A DNA stretch of 64,000 nt from Rosellinia necatrix. Taxonomy: Eukaryota; Ascomycota; Sordariomycetes; Xylariales; Xylariaceae. The notes below the pieces were generated by a model. That model ran no database searches. It worked only from the letters and a program-made list of their open reading frames with translations, and was not told the DNA's origin. The DNA lies in contig JAGYVD010000007.1 in NCBI GenBank assembly GCA_021209875.1, forward strand, positions 3,782,001 through 3,846,000, read 5' to 3'. Within the stretch, counting starts at the first letter, position 1. Every line of letters starts with the position of its first letter. Below, piece after piece: positions 34,283 to 45,415 of the stretch. A program made the position numbers and the translations under genes.

Positions 34283-36803
34283 ATGGCGACCTCCGCAGCC
34301 CCCAGCCAGATGGCTGTTGTGCCTGCCCAGCTGGGCTTCCTGGCCGTATTCAATCCGTCTCTCGGAGCAACCGACGAGACGATGGATGACCAGATAGTCT
34401 ACTATGCCTCGGTCAACACCCAGTCCCAAAAGCAGTCCCAAAAGCGCCGCTACCGGTCGCGTGGGAAGCCTACAGACGGCGTCTCTCAGGAGGAACGCAA
34501 CGAGCGGCTCAGACAGATCGGCCTTGCTCAGGGCATGGTCGAATTCAGTCGTGGCTTTGCCGACGGTGAGCCGGTCAACACCATAGAGACTGAGAAGACT
34601 CGGGTGGTGCTGCAGGAAGTCGAGCCCGGGTGGTGGATATTAGCGGTAGGTAGACCACGCGGCGTCTAAATCTGCCGGCCGGTCGGTCGATACTGATCCC
34701 TTGTTGGCTTCTACGTAGTCTATCGACCTCACCAGAATCCCCCTCCCCCCGAGGCTTGGGGCCCCCGCCCCGGGCAAGGCAGATGAACAGCCAGACAATG
34801 TCGAGTATTCATCGCGGGAACTGAAACCAAGCACGCTGCTCATGCGCGATCTGCTGCGTGCGCACTCCGTCTTCTTACTCCACCACGCATCATCCCTGAG
34901 CGCACTCTTCGTGAAGGCAGGGCGAACTAACTTCATCAAATTGTTGAGTCGGTACTGGGACCTTTACTTGTCTACGTGGGATGTCATGCTTCACGGCAAC
35001 CCGGCCACTCACGTCTTTGGCGGCATCAAGATGGCAGCTTGCGGCGAACTCGGCGTCGGCGTCGGCGAGGAGGACCGCGGCAGCGGCGAAAGGGAAGTGC
35101 TCGAGGGGTTTGTTGATAGGGTCGAGGGCCTGACAGACTTGGTCGTCTCAAGGTTTGGGCCCTCCGAACCCGCGTCCGAAGCGGGGCCTGGTAAAGACGC
35201 ACAGCCCGATGCCTCTTTGTCAGGGTGGCTAGGAACAGGAGAAGAGCCTCGAGTCGAGGACGGCGCTATTTTTCTGGGTGTTGGCGCGTTGTCCAGAAAG
35301 TCGCTTCGCGATATCACCTACTGGATGGAGGACATCTATTCATGGGGCGAAAATGCGTACGGTGTGAAGGACAGTCCGGCATCTACGCGGCAAGCGAGAA
35401 GGAGGAAAAAAACCGTTTCCGGCACAGCAGAAATCAGCGGGAATCAGCCACAGCCTGTTGGAGAACCGACAAAGACAGCGCAAGGCGAGGATATAGTTGA
35501 TGAGGGCAGTGTTAATAGACTTATGAGCTATTTCAAGATGGGTTATGGGACTCATTGGGGCTTGGGTAGTTCTGAGGACGGCACAGGGGCGAAAGGGGAT
35601 GCTCAATCTGCCAAGGGCAACGAACCTACACAACCCAAATCCGTCGACGCCCAAGGGTATTTTCTGATCGGCCTCTTAGGGGCTATGGACGAGGCCAACG
35701 CCGACGAGGGCGAGCGCATAAATCAACAAGATAGCGAGGCGGACGCATCTGAACACAACTCACGAATCCCACTCCGAACACTCACCGTAGAGCTCGACGA
35801 CGGCGAGCGGACGGAGGACCAGCAAGTAGAGGACTACGGCAGCCAGAGCACGGAGCTGGCCCTCACGGAGTCGGGCAGCAAGGACCGGACGGACCCGCAC
35901 TCGCGGTTCGACAGTCAGGACCGCAACAAGACACGGAAGATGCGGGTTGTGGTCTACGTCAGCCGGCCGTTCATCTTCACATTCCTGTTCCGGAACCACA
36001 CGGACTCGCTGGCGTGGGACGGGCTCTACCGCTCTCTGCACGGCCAGCTCGCACCGCTGCGGCGGCCCCTGGCCACGTCCACCGCGTACCGGCCGGACAA
36101 GCCCAACGTCGTCGTCGGTGGCGGCGGCGGCGGCAGCGGCGAGAAGGCCACGGCGCCACGCATATTCGACCTCGTCTGGGACCCCGCGGCCATGACGCTG
36201 CACTCGACGATCCCGAACATCCCCACGCCGGCCGAGGCGCTGCTCCGCGAAGAAGAGGCCGCCTACTCTTCCGCTGCCACCGCCGCGAAAGGGACGGCGG
36301 CGGCGGCGGCGGCGGCCTGGTCGCGGGCCGAGGCCGTCAGCACCCACGCCCAGATCCTCAACATGCACGCCGCCACGCTGGCCGACCACGCGGAGCTCGA
36401 GCGCACGTGCAAGACGAGCCGCGGCTGGTGGGTCGTGTGGACGCGCATCCTCGAGCGCGATCCCGCCGCCCAACCACCACCACCACCACCTTCTCCTCCT
36501 CCTCCTCCTGCTCTACCTCCCACCGACCTAGAATTATCGCCATCATCATCACCGTCATCATCATCGCCATCAGAGGACGCCGCAGAGGAGAAGAAGGAGG
36601 AGGCACCCACTGACCCCCCGCCGAGGCCGTCGGTCCGCAAGGAGATCTTCCTGGTCCGGCGCGCGGGCGAGCACACCGCGGGCCTCGGCGGCTCGTACGC
36701 CGAGGGCGCCGGCGGCTGGGCTGAGGGCGCCGGGAGGCTGGCGCAGGGCATCGGCGTCGATACCGGACGGTATATCGAGGCGTTGCTGAATATGGGTCTC
36801 TGA
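34283..36803 (+). CDS. CCZ1: Ccz1, subunit of the Mon1-Ccz1 Rab7/Ypt7 exchange factor
   Basis: Exons 34283-34645 and 34719-36803, 73 bp intron, 815 aa, frame intact. An in-frame open stretch starts at 34238 but has no ATG, so 34283 (GGCCATGGCG context) is the start. With Mon1, Ccz1 activates Ypt7 on late endosomes and vacuoles and is needed for autophagosome-vacuole fusion. The family-defining first longin domain is PAQLGFLAVFNPSLGATDE plus QIVYYAS, EERNERLRQIGLAQGMVEFS and the GWWILA / SIDLTRIP strand across the intron. Later blocks are DNVEYSSRELKPSTLL, RYWDLYLSTWDVMLHGNPA, VYVSRPFIFTFLFRNHTDSL and the closing EIFLVRRAGEH. Long low-complexity inserts (Gly, Ala, Pro and Ser/Glu runs) fill the C-terminal third, where GC content rises steeply after about 35850. 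Confidence 0.9.
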
Positions 36804-37656
36804 GAAGCCCGTCTGTCTGCCTGTCTGTCTGTTCATTCGTTGCCTGGTTCATATGCATAACATTGCGGGTCTTTTTTTTTTTTTTCTCTCTTGGTTGAAA
36901 CCGGGTTAGATTAGATCCCCGGTTATTTGGGTCGAGGTTGGTATTGAACTTGGTTTGCTATGGGGGAAAATCGTTCCATCGCGAGTTTTCTCCTGATACA
37001 GCAGAGATATCAGCGTGGCGAGCATAGCATAACACGACATAGCACGCACAGCCAGATAGCATGGGTTAGAAAGCAAGGCGCTTCTTTAATTTCGTTCTGA
37101 TGGTCTTGTTGCCAGTTTACTCCGTTCCTAGCCATGTATATATATATATATATATGACTAGTTAGGTCAAGAATTATAAACGTAAAGGACTACTTTCACC
37201 TCTCGGGACGAAGGATGTCACAATGCGATGATCAATCAGACTTACACTTATGCTATTCGCGCCAACCTATCTAGTCTCTCCAGGTTTGTTACCGTTTGTC
37301 TGGACAAACAGCATCAACTTGTCTAAGCTGTGTCTGACATTAAAGTGGATGTGTCGGTAGTACTAAAAAAAAAAAAAAAAAAGGGAGACTAAACCGCGAA
37401 ACCTAGGATACAGAGCGAGTTAGTTGTCTGTTTAATCCCTTGATATTGCGCGCGCTGGGTAAACTGCCCGGATACCTATATACATGACAAGATAATACTA
37501 GTCCCTATCACAGCGACGATTATATGGATCAGGCTAGGGCTGGCTGGATCTACAGCAAGCTTCTCTAGTGATTGAGCTTGTTTGTTTGCTTGCGCTTCTT
37601 GCTCTTCTCGGTTCGCAAGTTTGAAAGTCAGGCGCTTTACAGGCGGATAACTCTAA

Positions 37657-37689
<33 letters not shown>

Positions 37690-38509
37690 TAGGTACTTGG
37701 GTATATATCTGGTGGCGGGCGCACGGGCGCATCTGATGAGGACTTAGTCGACCCCGAAATAAATTCAATTCAAGTTCGCCAAGGACTTGACAAAGGCAGC
37801 AATCAGAACAGCAAACCAGTTGAACACAATAAGCTTAATGAATCTATTTCGTAGTATTCGTATTTTTCTACTTGGTTTGGATTTCTCCAATTGACAAATG
37901 CATACCCATCCCAATCATGGACGTGTAAAATGTCAACAAAAAAGTTGCTTAAATATATGTACAAAGAATCTGAAGTCTATTTATCTGATATGGCATAAAA
38001 TCGCACCCAATAAACTCACGTGGGTTCATCGGACGCGGAGAGAAGAAGTTGAGGCTAGGAGCGAAGCCATGCGTACAGGTCGGGTATGCAAACCCCAAAT
38101 TTGGGTTTTGCATATGTAAGCGTAAACCCTATAATGCGACATCCCCTATAGCCTTATTGTTTCGATCCCTTTACCCGGCTGGGGTTGAGACGTGCCAAAG
38201 TTGCCCAAGGCCGGGTATTTCTCTTTCCCTTTTTCTACTTGGAATCCATCCCACCTGTAACCCGAACGCCCATTGATTTGTGCTCACGCGTCTCCGTTGG
38301 CGATCCGAGCGAATAGAATAATAATTCAAGACATGGCACTGGTTCAGGTTGGCTTGTTTGGCCTACTTCCCTACGCCAAGTATTCACACGAAGAAAATGA
38401 AAAGATCGTCATCATAAGCTAGGAGGCAGTTGGAACCGGCTAAGACTACACTCCACGCTTCGCCGTCCACAGGGCGGGCTGAAAACCCTGGTGCCTGGCA
38501 GCCTTGGTT
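36804..38509. other. intergenic, convergent 3' regions
   Basis: Between the convergent CCZ1 and beta-barrel genes. (TA) microsatellites at about 37139-37157 and 37656-37681, a T run near 36872-36884 and an A run near 37366-37382. No gene seen. Confidence 0.5.
37656..37681. repeat. (TA)n microsatellite
   Basis: About 13 TA units in the CCZ1 downstream spacer. Confidence 0.85.
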
Positions 38510-39378
38510 TTAATTGAACGACCAGGAGGCGGTCTCACGGCCAGCTCCGAGACCTCCGAACAGGGCCTCGAAGACGGACTCGGAGACATCGATCGAACCA
38601 GACTCGCAGCCAGGGCAAATGTCATGGACTAGGGCGGTAGTAGACTTGCCACCAGCTGTGATGGTAATGGTTTGGTCGCACCAGGCATGGTTGGGCATGT
38701 TGATGCCAAGACTTGTTCCAGAACCTCGGCTGTACCAATCGACGTGCGAAAGGGCAACGATGTGCTGAGTCGAGCCGCCATCATCATACCCGCAGGCACC
38801 TAGGCCAAGGTCGTAGTACGTAATATCACCAGAGTATTTGGCCTTGTCCATGCTGGAGGTACCAAAGGCGTCTGAGCCGGCGTATGAAGAGCCAGAATTC
38901 GGGCTGGGGGGTGCTGGGGGTCTCCACAGGAGGAGGGGGAGGGGCCTGGACAGTGGTTGGCTCTGGCTCCGGCGCCGGCTCCGGCTCAGGTTGAGGCTCA
39001 GGTTGAGGCTCGGGGGTAGGCTGGGGCTGGGGCGTAGAAGTGGTGGTAGGCGCCGGAGGGGGGCGGCGGCGGGGGCAGAGACGTCGTCGTGGGAGGCGCT
39101 TGGACAGAGGTGGTCTCAACAACGGTAGGCTCGGGCTCTGCGGTGGTGGTGGGCGGCTGGAAGAACTCGCCCGGCGCACCAGAGTCAGTGTGAGTTGGGT
39201 ACAGTGTCTGCGTGGTGCTCTCGTCAATGACAACAGTCACGGTCTCCCATTCGGTGACCCATTCGGTAACGAGGTCACGCTTGGCGTGGAGGTGGTGATG
39301 CCCATGGTGACCATGGGGCTGGGCAACAGAGACGCCGGCCAGAAGGGCAGCGGCAGTGACAACGGAGACAGACTTCAT
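38510..39378 (-). CDS. secreted RlpA-like double-psi beta-barrel (expansin/barwin-related) protein, two frame breaks
   Basis: No intron; about 288 aa after two single-base corrections. The first reading begins MKSVSVVTAAALLAGVSVAQ, a clear signal peptide, then a His-rich stretch, VTEWVTEWETVTVVIDESTT and a Pro/Thr/Glu-rich linker (PEPQPEPQPEPEPAPEPEP). The C-terminal domain, YSGDITYYDLGLGACGYDDG, MPNHAWCDQTITIT, LVHDICPGCESGSIDVSESV and FEALFGGLGAG, is the cysteine-containing double-psi barrel of small secreted expansin-like and barwin-like fungal proteins, which bind or loosen wall polysaccharides without known hydrolysis. Frame is lost at two G6 runs on the plus strand, 39058-39063 and 38906-38911. 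Removing one base from each joins signal peptide, linker and barrel in one frame through PSPNSGSSYAGSDAFGTSS. A GA repeat at 39540-39567 lies in the promoter. Confidence 0.88.
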
Positions 39379-39539
39379 GTTGACTACGGCCGACGCTGTT
39401 CTTGGTTGTTTGGTGGGTTTGTTTCGGGTGTTTCGAGCAGATGCAAGCGGTCCAGCCAGGGGTATCTTGGTGAAAACAGGGTCAAGGAAGGACTATGCGC
39501 TGGTGCTGTTTTTGCCGCCGCGTTGTGTTCGCTTGGTAG

Positions 39540-39540
39540 G

Positions 39541-39567
<27 letters not shown>
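39540..39567. repeat. (GA)n microsatellite in the beta-barrel gene promoter
   Basis: About 13 GA units, 160-190 bp upstream of the start codon of the leftward secreted gene, so it reads as a pyrimidine tract on the coding strand. Confidence 0.85.
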
Positions 39568-39572
<5 letters not shown>

Positions 39573-41536
39573 CTGTGTTGGTGCAGGTCCGGCTATCTCC
39601 TGTTGGTTATCTCTTGTTGCGCTTCACGAAGGAGGGTGGCGAGCAGTTTATTGACCGAGGAAAATGAACGTATACTGGTGAGCACTGCTCAGGTTGAAGG
39701 AATGTACGAATATGGGATAACCGAAAAAGGTGAGGTGGGAAGGATGGGGGACAGAAAGGAATGTTCGTCCAAGTCCCTCTTTATTACACCATGTATTACG
39801 AGCTGTCGACACCAGTGGGAGCCCCGTCGACGGCCGACAGGGGGTTGGAGGGAAACAAGGAAACAGCTGATGCCCTAGGACTGGGTACCTACGCTAGTGC
39901 AGGCTGGGGGCCTGGGCTGGAAACCCGGGACTGGACTGGGGTTTCTACCTCCATTACACTACCTACCTGTTGTACATATGTACATATATATTTACAGTCT
40001 AGTATGTAGGTACTACCTATTATATGTCATTATGTACTTATGTATCAATGTAGGTAGTTAGGTATTATGTACACGTATACACTACAAAGAAAGCAAAAAG
40101 AGCCATAACTAGATAGTATATATGCTAGGTAACCAACTGTCTGGGTAGGTACCTAGGTAGGTACTTGGTGTAGGTTCCTCGGTCCGGATCTACATGGTTG
40201 AGTATATACCCGTCTTACTGTAATAACCTTTGTAAGTCGTACTTACTTACTTACAGGTAACTATTTGAACATATAGTGTGGGCTTGGGTACACGACAACT
40301 AAGACCGAAGCCACAAGTGACACTCCGGGAAAAAAAACGTAGTACGATAGGGATTGAGCACATTTGTAAGGGCAGGTATTACCTGGGTACAAGTTTGCTG
40401 CTATGATCACCAGCGAATGGTAGTGGATTGGGGCTGAAACAATCCGACCCAGCTGCTAGGGGGGCCACCTACAATGAGTGTAGTGCACACTGCAGCGTCT
40501 GCACACAGCATGGCAGCCGTGAGGCCGACCTGCACTGCACAAGCAGCCTGCAACTAACCACTCCAATCATCTTTTGTTCCTCTCTCCTCCTCTTTATTCC
40601 ACCGCCTTCCCCTCCCCCCCGTGCCATGTGTTACTCGTGGCGCCAGCACAATGACACCGTCCTTGCACACGCTACCCCCGTATCTGGCCATGTCTGTTGT
40701 ATACAGCCCTACCCAGGCATGTGTATGTGTGTATGTACTACGTAACTAGTGTAGTATGTACAAGCACCTAGGTAGGTATTCCGAAGGGAGAGTTCGCATT
40801 CCCCGCGAGCAGAGTTATCGAGGTCACATCTCACATGGAGCTCATTTCCGCTGCCAACCCTGCCGGGCCGTTGGCTAAAACGACAACAGCATGGGCCAGG
40901 GATCCGAGAGGACTGAAAAAGCGGGAGTGACATCTCAGCCGGTTTTGCCAGAGATACCTGGATACCTGACTATGGTACTGTGCACCACTGTAACTACACT
41001 ACCTATCGAGAAAGAAGGCTGCCTCTCCCGTCCCTCCTCTCTCTTTTTTTCCTCCCTTTCCTTTTTTTCATGGATCTCTTGCCGCTAATGCAAGGCACCG
41101 ATCCGCCTGTCAGCACGTTTGGCCCAATCAGGTCCCGATCTAGTCTCTTGGCCCCCTGGACAGGGATCACTCACTCTCCGGACCAGGAAGCGTAGCGTAA
41201 CACGCATTGCCGTTCCTGAGCCATCCTGGTCCTGTGGTGAGGTACACCAATCCGTCTAGGCAAATAACGGGTCCGGATCCAACACGATGCAGGGGCCGGC
41301 GAAGAGGAAACACAAAAAGACTTTTTTGAACAGCGCAGCAACACAGCCCCCAGAGCTGACCACAGACAACCACGCACCATCAAGCACCACCAAGCACCAC
41401 CAAGTTCTCTGGTTTCCTTCGCATCCGCTAGTTAGGGCGTTTCGCTCATCGTCTATCCATCCAAATAAAAACGTGCCACAGCACATACGGCACCAGCGGA
41501 GCTGAAACCTCTGGCTTCTCTAGCCCGGTTAGAGAA

Positions 41537-41577
41537 ACACACACACACACACACACAAAGAGAGAGAGAGAAAGAGA
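41537..41577. repeat. compound (AC)n(GA)n microsatellite
   Basis: About 11 AC units followed by GA units in the gene-free interval. Confidence 0.85.
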
Positions 41578-42846
41578 GAAACGATTATAAGGAAAAGGAA
41601 GAGAAAAAAAAAAAGGGCGGAAAGAATTGGACAAGAGACGGCCGGCGACTTGTCAGCCTGCGTGACTTTCACCTACTTAGTCGCCAATAGTCATTGATAG
41701 CCTGTCGCAACATGCGTGCTGTCTCTCCGATCACCTCTCTTTCCGTCAATTTAAAACCGGGTCGGGATAGCCACGCAGACCCGACGATCGGCCACGTCGC
41801 CGACTAAGAGACGGTGGTGCTAACTAGGCATGTCTGCGTATGTATGTATTGCTCTATGCTGTACATCGGGACACACTATGAGTCCCAACAAGGCCTTAGA
41901 GAGGTTGCAGCATCCGATCCGGAGTAACGCAATAACTAACTAGTGTACGTCGAGAGCCTGTTCGGGTTGGTCGAGGTGTGGGTGGCCCTGCTGCTAGGCT
42001 CGTTGTAAGTCCTGTGTAGGTCCGAGTCATTCTTATTACTACTAACGACAATGTAATGTACTTGGATGCCCCAAGGATTTCGTTCATTTCTTTTCTACAT
42101 ACAAGTAACTAGTGTTCGCTCCGTTCACTTTCGATGTCCTTGTCAGGTTCGACAACTCCCGTAACACCAGATTGCCCGCTCACGGCTAAAGGCCCGCGCT
42201 CCTGATATTAATATAGATAGGGTTCTTCTCTCCAACCTGCACTGCCCAAGTGCTTAGCGTGTCCATCTCCCGCAAACACCCCCCTTCGCTGCTCCCCATG
42301 TAGCGAGATCAACCCCGACTGGGCGCACCAACCCGACCATTGTGGAGATTGTGCACGTATTGAAATCTGCTAACCCGAGGTACCTGGTTGCCGCTGTGGT
42401 TGTGATTGCGGTTGTGGTTGTGGCTGTTGAATTAGCTGCGATGACAGGAGGCCAGGACGCATAATCACGCAGAGCGGCCGGAAATAAGAGAGAAATGGCA
42501 AGCAGGTAACCTAGCTAACTTACGTAGACAGGTGGCCCATCGATTGGGTAATTCGAGCCTTTCTCCGCGCTGTCGCTATCCGACTACGGATCTGACTGGT
42601 TGCCCACCCGCCTGTCCTTGCACGGGACATCGAGGGAACGTGGGCATGCCTACACTACCTACCTACTTTACTATATATGTACATACGTCTGTACATATGT
42701 CTGTTTGTATGTATGTACAGTCGGTACCTTAGCGTGGTGTCGGCATTCCCATGTACAATCAATGCTACCCAAGCTGGCCTCACCTCGGTACTTCTCTAGG
42801 TAAATAACCCCATCCCCTCCACATGTGCATGAGCAGGCGATATGAA

Positions 42847-42891
42847 CCTCCTCCTCCTCCTCCTCCTCCTCCTCCTCCTCCTCCTCCTCCT
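42847..42891. repeat. (TCC)n trinucleotide array
   Basis: About 15 perfect TCC units. It makes open frames on both strands (poly-Arg or poly-Gly) that are not genes. Confidence 0.9.
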
Positions 42892-42983
42892 CTTACAGAG
42901 CAGTGTAGCAGTGGTATAGTAATGTGGTACGTGGGCCACGGGGAGTTCATATATCGCCTCTGTGTGACTGGCCGTTGCGATTT

Positions 42984-43008
42984 CATCTGATCTGATCTGA
43001 TCTGATCT
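42984..43008. repeat. GATCT pentanucleotide array
   Basis: About five tandem TGATC units shortly after the TCC array. Confidence 0.8.
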
Positions 43009-43569
43009 GGGGTCATCGGACACATGTGACTAGCCGTACGCAATTAACCTCACTGCCAAGCAGGGCACCTAGACAATCGATTATGGATCATGTCGAGGCA
43101 AGCATAACCCCTCTCCACGGGAAACTGACCTCTCAGATTGAGCCTGTACCTTTTTTTTTTAATTAGATCGTTTATTTATTTCTCACCCGCCGGAGTGTGC
43201 AGTGCACTGCATGTCTCACCCAGACCTACGGCGTTGCGCCACGGTTATTCTAGCCATCTATTCGTAAAACCATCTATCAATCTATCAATCTATTCATCCA
43301 TCCATCATTCTAGTTCGCCATTCAGCTAACCATCCAGCCAGCCAGCCAGTTTGTCAGCCAGCCAGTCAGACAAACTGTCTCACCCGCCTGTCAGCCAAAC
43401 TGTCTCGCCCGCCTAGCCGCCTGGCCCACCACAACCAGAGACAACCAATTTTCGTCCAACTCAGGTACGAAATCCAGTTTATAAGCCATCGGTGTACGAC
43501 AGACAAGCCATAACTAGTGTATTACACGCGCGCCTCCCGATGCCATGCCAGCGATGATCCGGGTGGATC

Positions 43570-43617
43570 GATGAATGGATAGATGGATAGATGGATAGAT
43601 GGATGAATGGATGGATA
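43570..43617. repeat. GATGGATA-type tetranucleotide array
   Basis: Alternating ATGG/ATAG units; a mirror of the ATCT/ATCC stretch at 43260-43310, so the two could pair as an imperfect inverted repeat about 300 bp apart. Confidence 0.7.
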
Positions 43618-43905
43618 CAGGTGATTAATTAGACGCCGGGGCTCCGTGACACCTCGAAACCGGCCGCCTGCCAAGCCAACCCTTTCCTTTACATCCGGAC
43701 CCAAAGAAATGCGCGCAACGCACGCATGCACGCAGCGAGGGCAGGCCATCCCAGGAAAACCCGGGCCCCGCGTCGCCACACCGCAACAGTCTCCTCGACG
43801 ACGTCGACATCATTACCCATGCCCCCCCATCTCATCCCATCCCATCCCATCCCCTCCTCTCCGTCCCACACTCTAAACCCCGCCCCTCGTCCCCCTCTTT
43901 TTTTC

Positions 43906-45415
43906 TCACTTAGCCGTGACGGCGAACATGAACAGGCCCTGGCGGCTCCAGACCGGGCGCTCGTCGTCGTCGACGGGGACGACGCGGAAGCGGCGACGGA
44001 GCTGCTTCGGGAACTGCGCGTCGGCGCGCCGGCGCTTCTTGAAACAGAAGTAGACCACGGCCCCGGGACGCAGCGCCAGCAGCTCCGCCAGCGTCGCCAG
44101 TAGCAGCGGAAAGGCCGGCTCGAAGTACACGCAGTCCGCGGCGAGGACTACGTCCGGCGGGTCCGCGACCACGGCGGCCGGGAGCGGCTCGCCCCTGCGG
44201 TCTCGTCAGTCGTTGGATCGAGGTGGGTAGACGCGAAGGAATAGTGTCGAGTGAGAACACGGAGCATGGTGGAGATATAGAGTGCAAGGGAAGGGGGGAT
44301 GGGATCGAATTGGAGTGGGAGAACTTGGCCGAGGTTTGAAGAAGGGGTGGGGGGGTTAAACGCACCAGTTCAGCACCATGGCCTCGACCTTGCCCTCGAG
44401 CCCGTTGAGCGCGACGTTGTGCCGCATGAGCGAGAACATCTCCACCTGGTCCGTGATGCGCAGCGGCGTGTGGTCCGGCCCCAGACCGCAACCGCGTGCG
44501 ACCGCGAGGCCCACCAGCCCACCGCCGGCGCCGAGTTCCAGTCTACCGCAACACGCCAACCCACGAGGGCCCTTGGTCAGCAACATCTCCATCGCCACGT
44601 AATACAGTAGAAGGGAATAACCTTTTTCTTTTTTTCCTTTTTTTTTTTGTAAGGGAAATGCAGGTAGTGTAGCTTCTCGTATATTCCCCGGTCTCCCTAA
44701 GCCCTTGCCAGCCTCCTCCTCGTATCCCCGGGGGGGGAAGGGAGAAGGGTGTTTAAACCCCTGACGCCAAACCCCCCTTCCCCCACTTCGCTTCCTTAAG
44801 GTAGATCACAAACGTACAGATTAAGAGAATGAAAAAAAAAAAGGGGGAGGGAGGGAGGAGGGAGGGGTGAGAGGATTAATGAGAAGGGGAGTTTTTCATT
44901 TCCCTTTTTCTCCCTTCCCCCCCCCTTAAAAATAAAATAAAATGAAATTGGGCCTTTTTTTTTTTTTGTATAAAATGTATAAAAAAAAAAAAAGAACGAA
45001 AAGAGACTCACATCCTCTTCCCGGCCAGCCGGCCGTCCCCGTGATGCCGCAGCATGTACCGGGCGAGGGCCATGCCGGCGGGCCACAGCTGGCCGCCGCA
45101 GCCGTCGGCGAGGTCCTCGCGCAGGCGCAGGGGGGGTAGGGAGGGGGATAGCAGGCCGGCGAAGTCCGTCTCCGCCGTGCCGGCCGCCTTGTACGCCGGC
45201 AGGGGCGCGAGGCCCTCGGCGACCGCCAGCGGGGAGAAGTCCGAGTCCGAGTCCGAGTCCCCGTCCCTGTCCCCGCCCGAGTCTGTCACTGTCACTGTCA
45301 CTGCCGCAGTAGCTGATGCTGCTGCTGCTGCCGCCGTCTCTGCTTTTATCACTATCGGGACTGCGGCTGGCGCTGTGCTGGCTGGCACCGGGATCAGGAG
45401 GGTTGCGTCTGCCAT
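43906..45415 (-). CDS. EFM6: Efm6-type protein-lysine N-methyltransferase (METTL21-like)
   Basis: Exons 45415-45012, 44542-44366 and 44194-43906; introns 469 and 171 bp, both phase 2; 289 aa. A seven-beta-strand, SAM-dependent methyltransferase; yeast Efm6 methylates elongation factor eEF1A. Exon 1 ends with DGCGGQLWPAGMALARYML. Exon 2 starts with the SAM-binding motif I, ILELGAGGGLVGLAVARGCG, then ITDQVEMFSLMRHNVALNGL. Exon 3 has VVLAADCVYFEPAFPLLLAT, the family's D-x-x-Y-like motif, and VYFCFKKRRRADAQFPKQL near the end. These blocks match Efm6 closely. The N-terminus is unusual: a low-complexity Ala/Thr stretch and an Asp-Ser repeat (DGDSDSDSDF). A (CATC)n tract abuts the start codon on the coding strand. 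The 469 bp intron is very long for this window and made mostly of G, A and T runs. Confidence 0.9.
44543..45011 (-). other. 469 bp low-complexity intron of the EFM6 gene
   Basis: GTGAGT donor at 45011 and GGTAG acceptor at 44544-44543. Between them are T12, A13 and A11 runs, GGGAGGGAGG-type repeats and C8/G9 runs, and no coding potential. Confidence 0.75.

Larger units (their letters stand above)
39379..43905. other. 4.5 kb gene-free, repeat-dense interval
   Basis: Largest gap in the window. It holds (GA)n at 39540-39567, a CCTAGG/GGTA cluster at 39955-40260, (AC)n-(GA)n at 41537-41577, a TCC repeat at 42847-42891, GATCT units at 42984-43008, AGCC/ATCT tetramers at 43260-43360, and GATGGATA units at 43570-43617. 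All open frames are short, conflict between strands and lack family resemblance. No transposon ends or RNA gene recognised. Confidence 0.6.

Noticed and set aside
35760..36473. 237-codon minus-strand open frame
   Set aside because: Antisense of the GC-rich part of CCZ1; no motif and no start context.
42784..43043. poly-Gly/poly-Arg small proteins
   Set aside because: They are translations of the TCC trinucleotide array in different frames.
43260..43617. CRISPR-like or tandem spacer array
   Set aside because: Units are plain tetranucleotides without unique spacers, in a eukaryotic genome.
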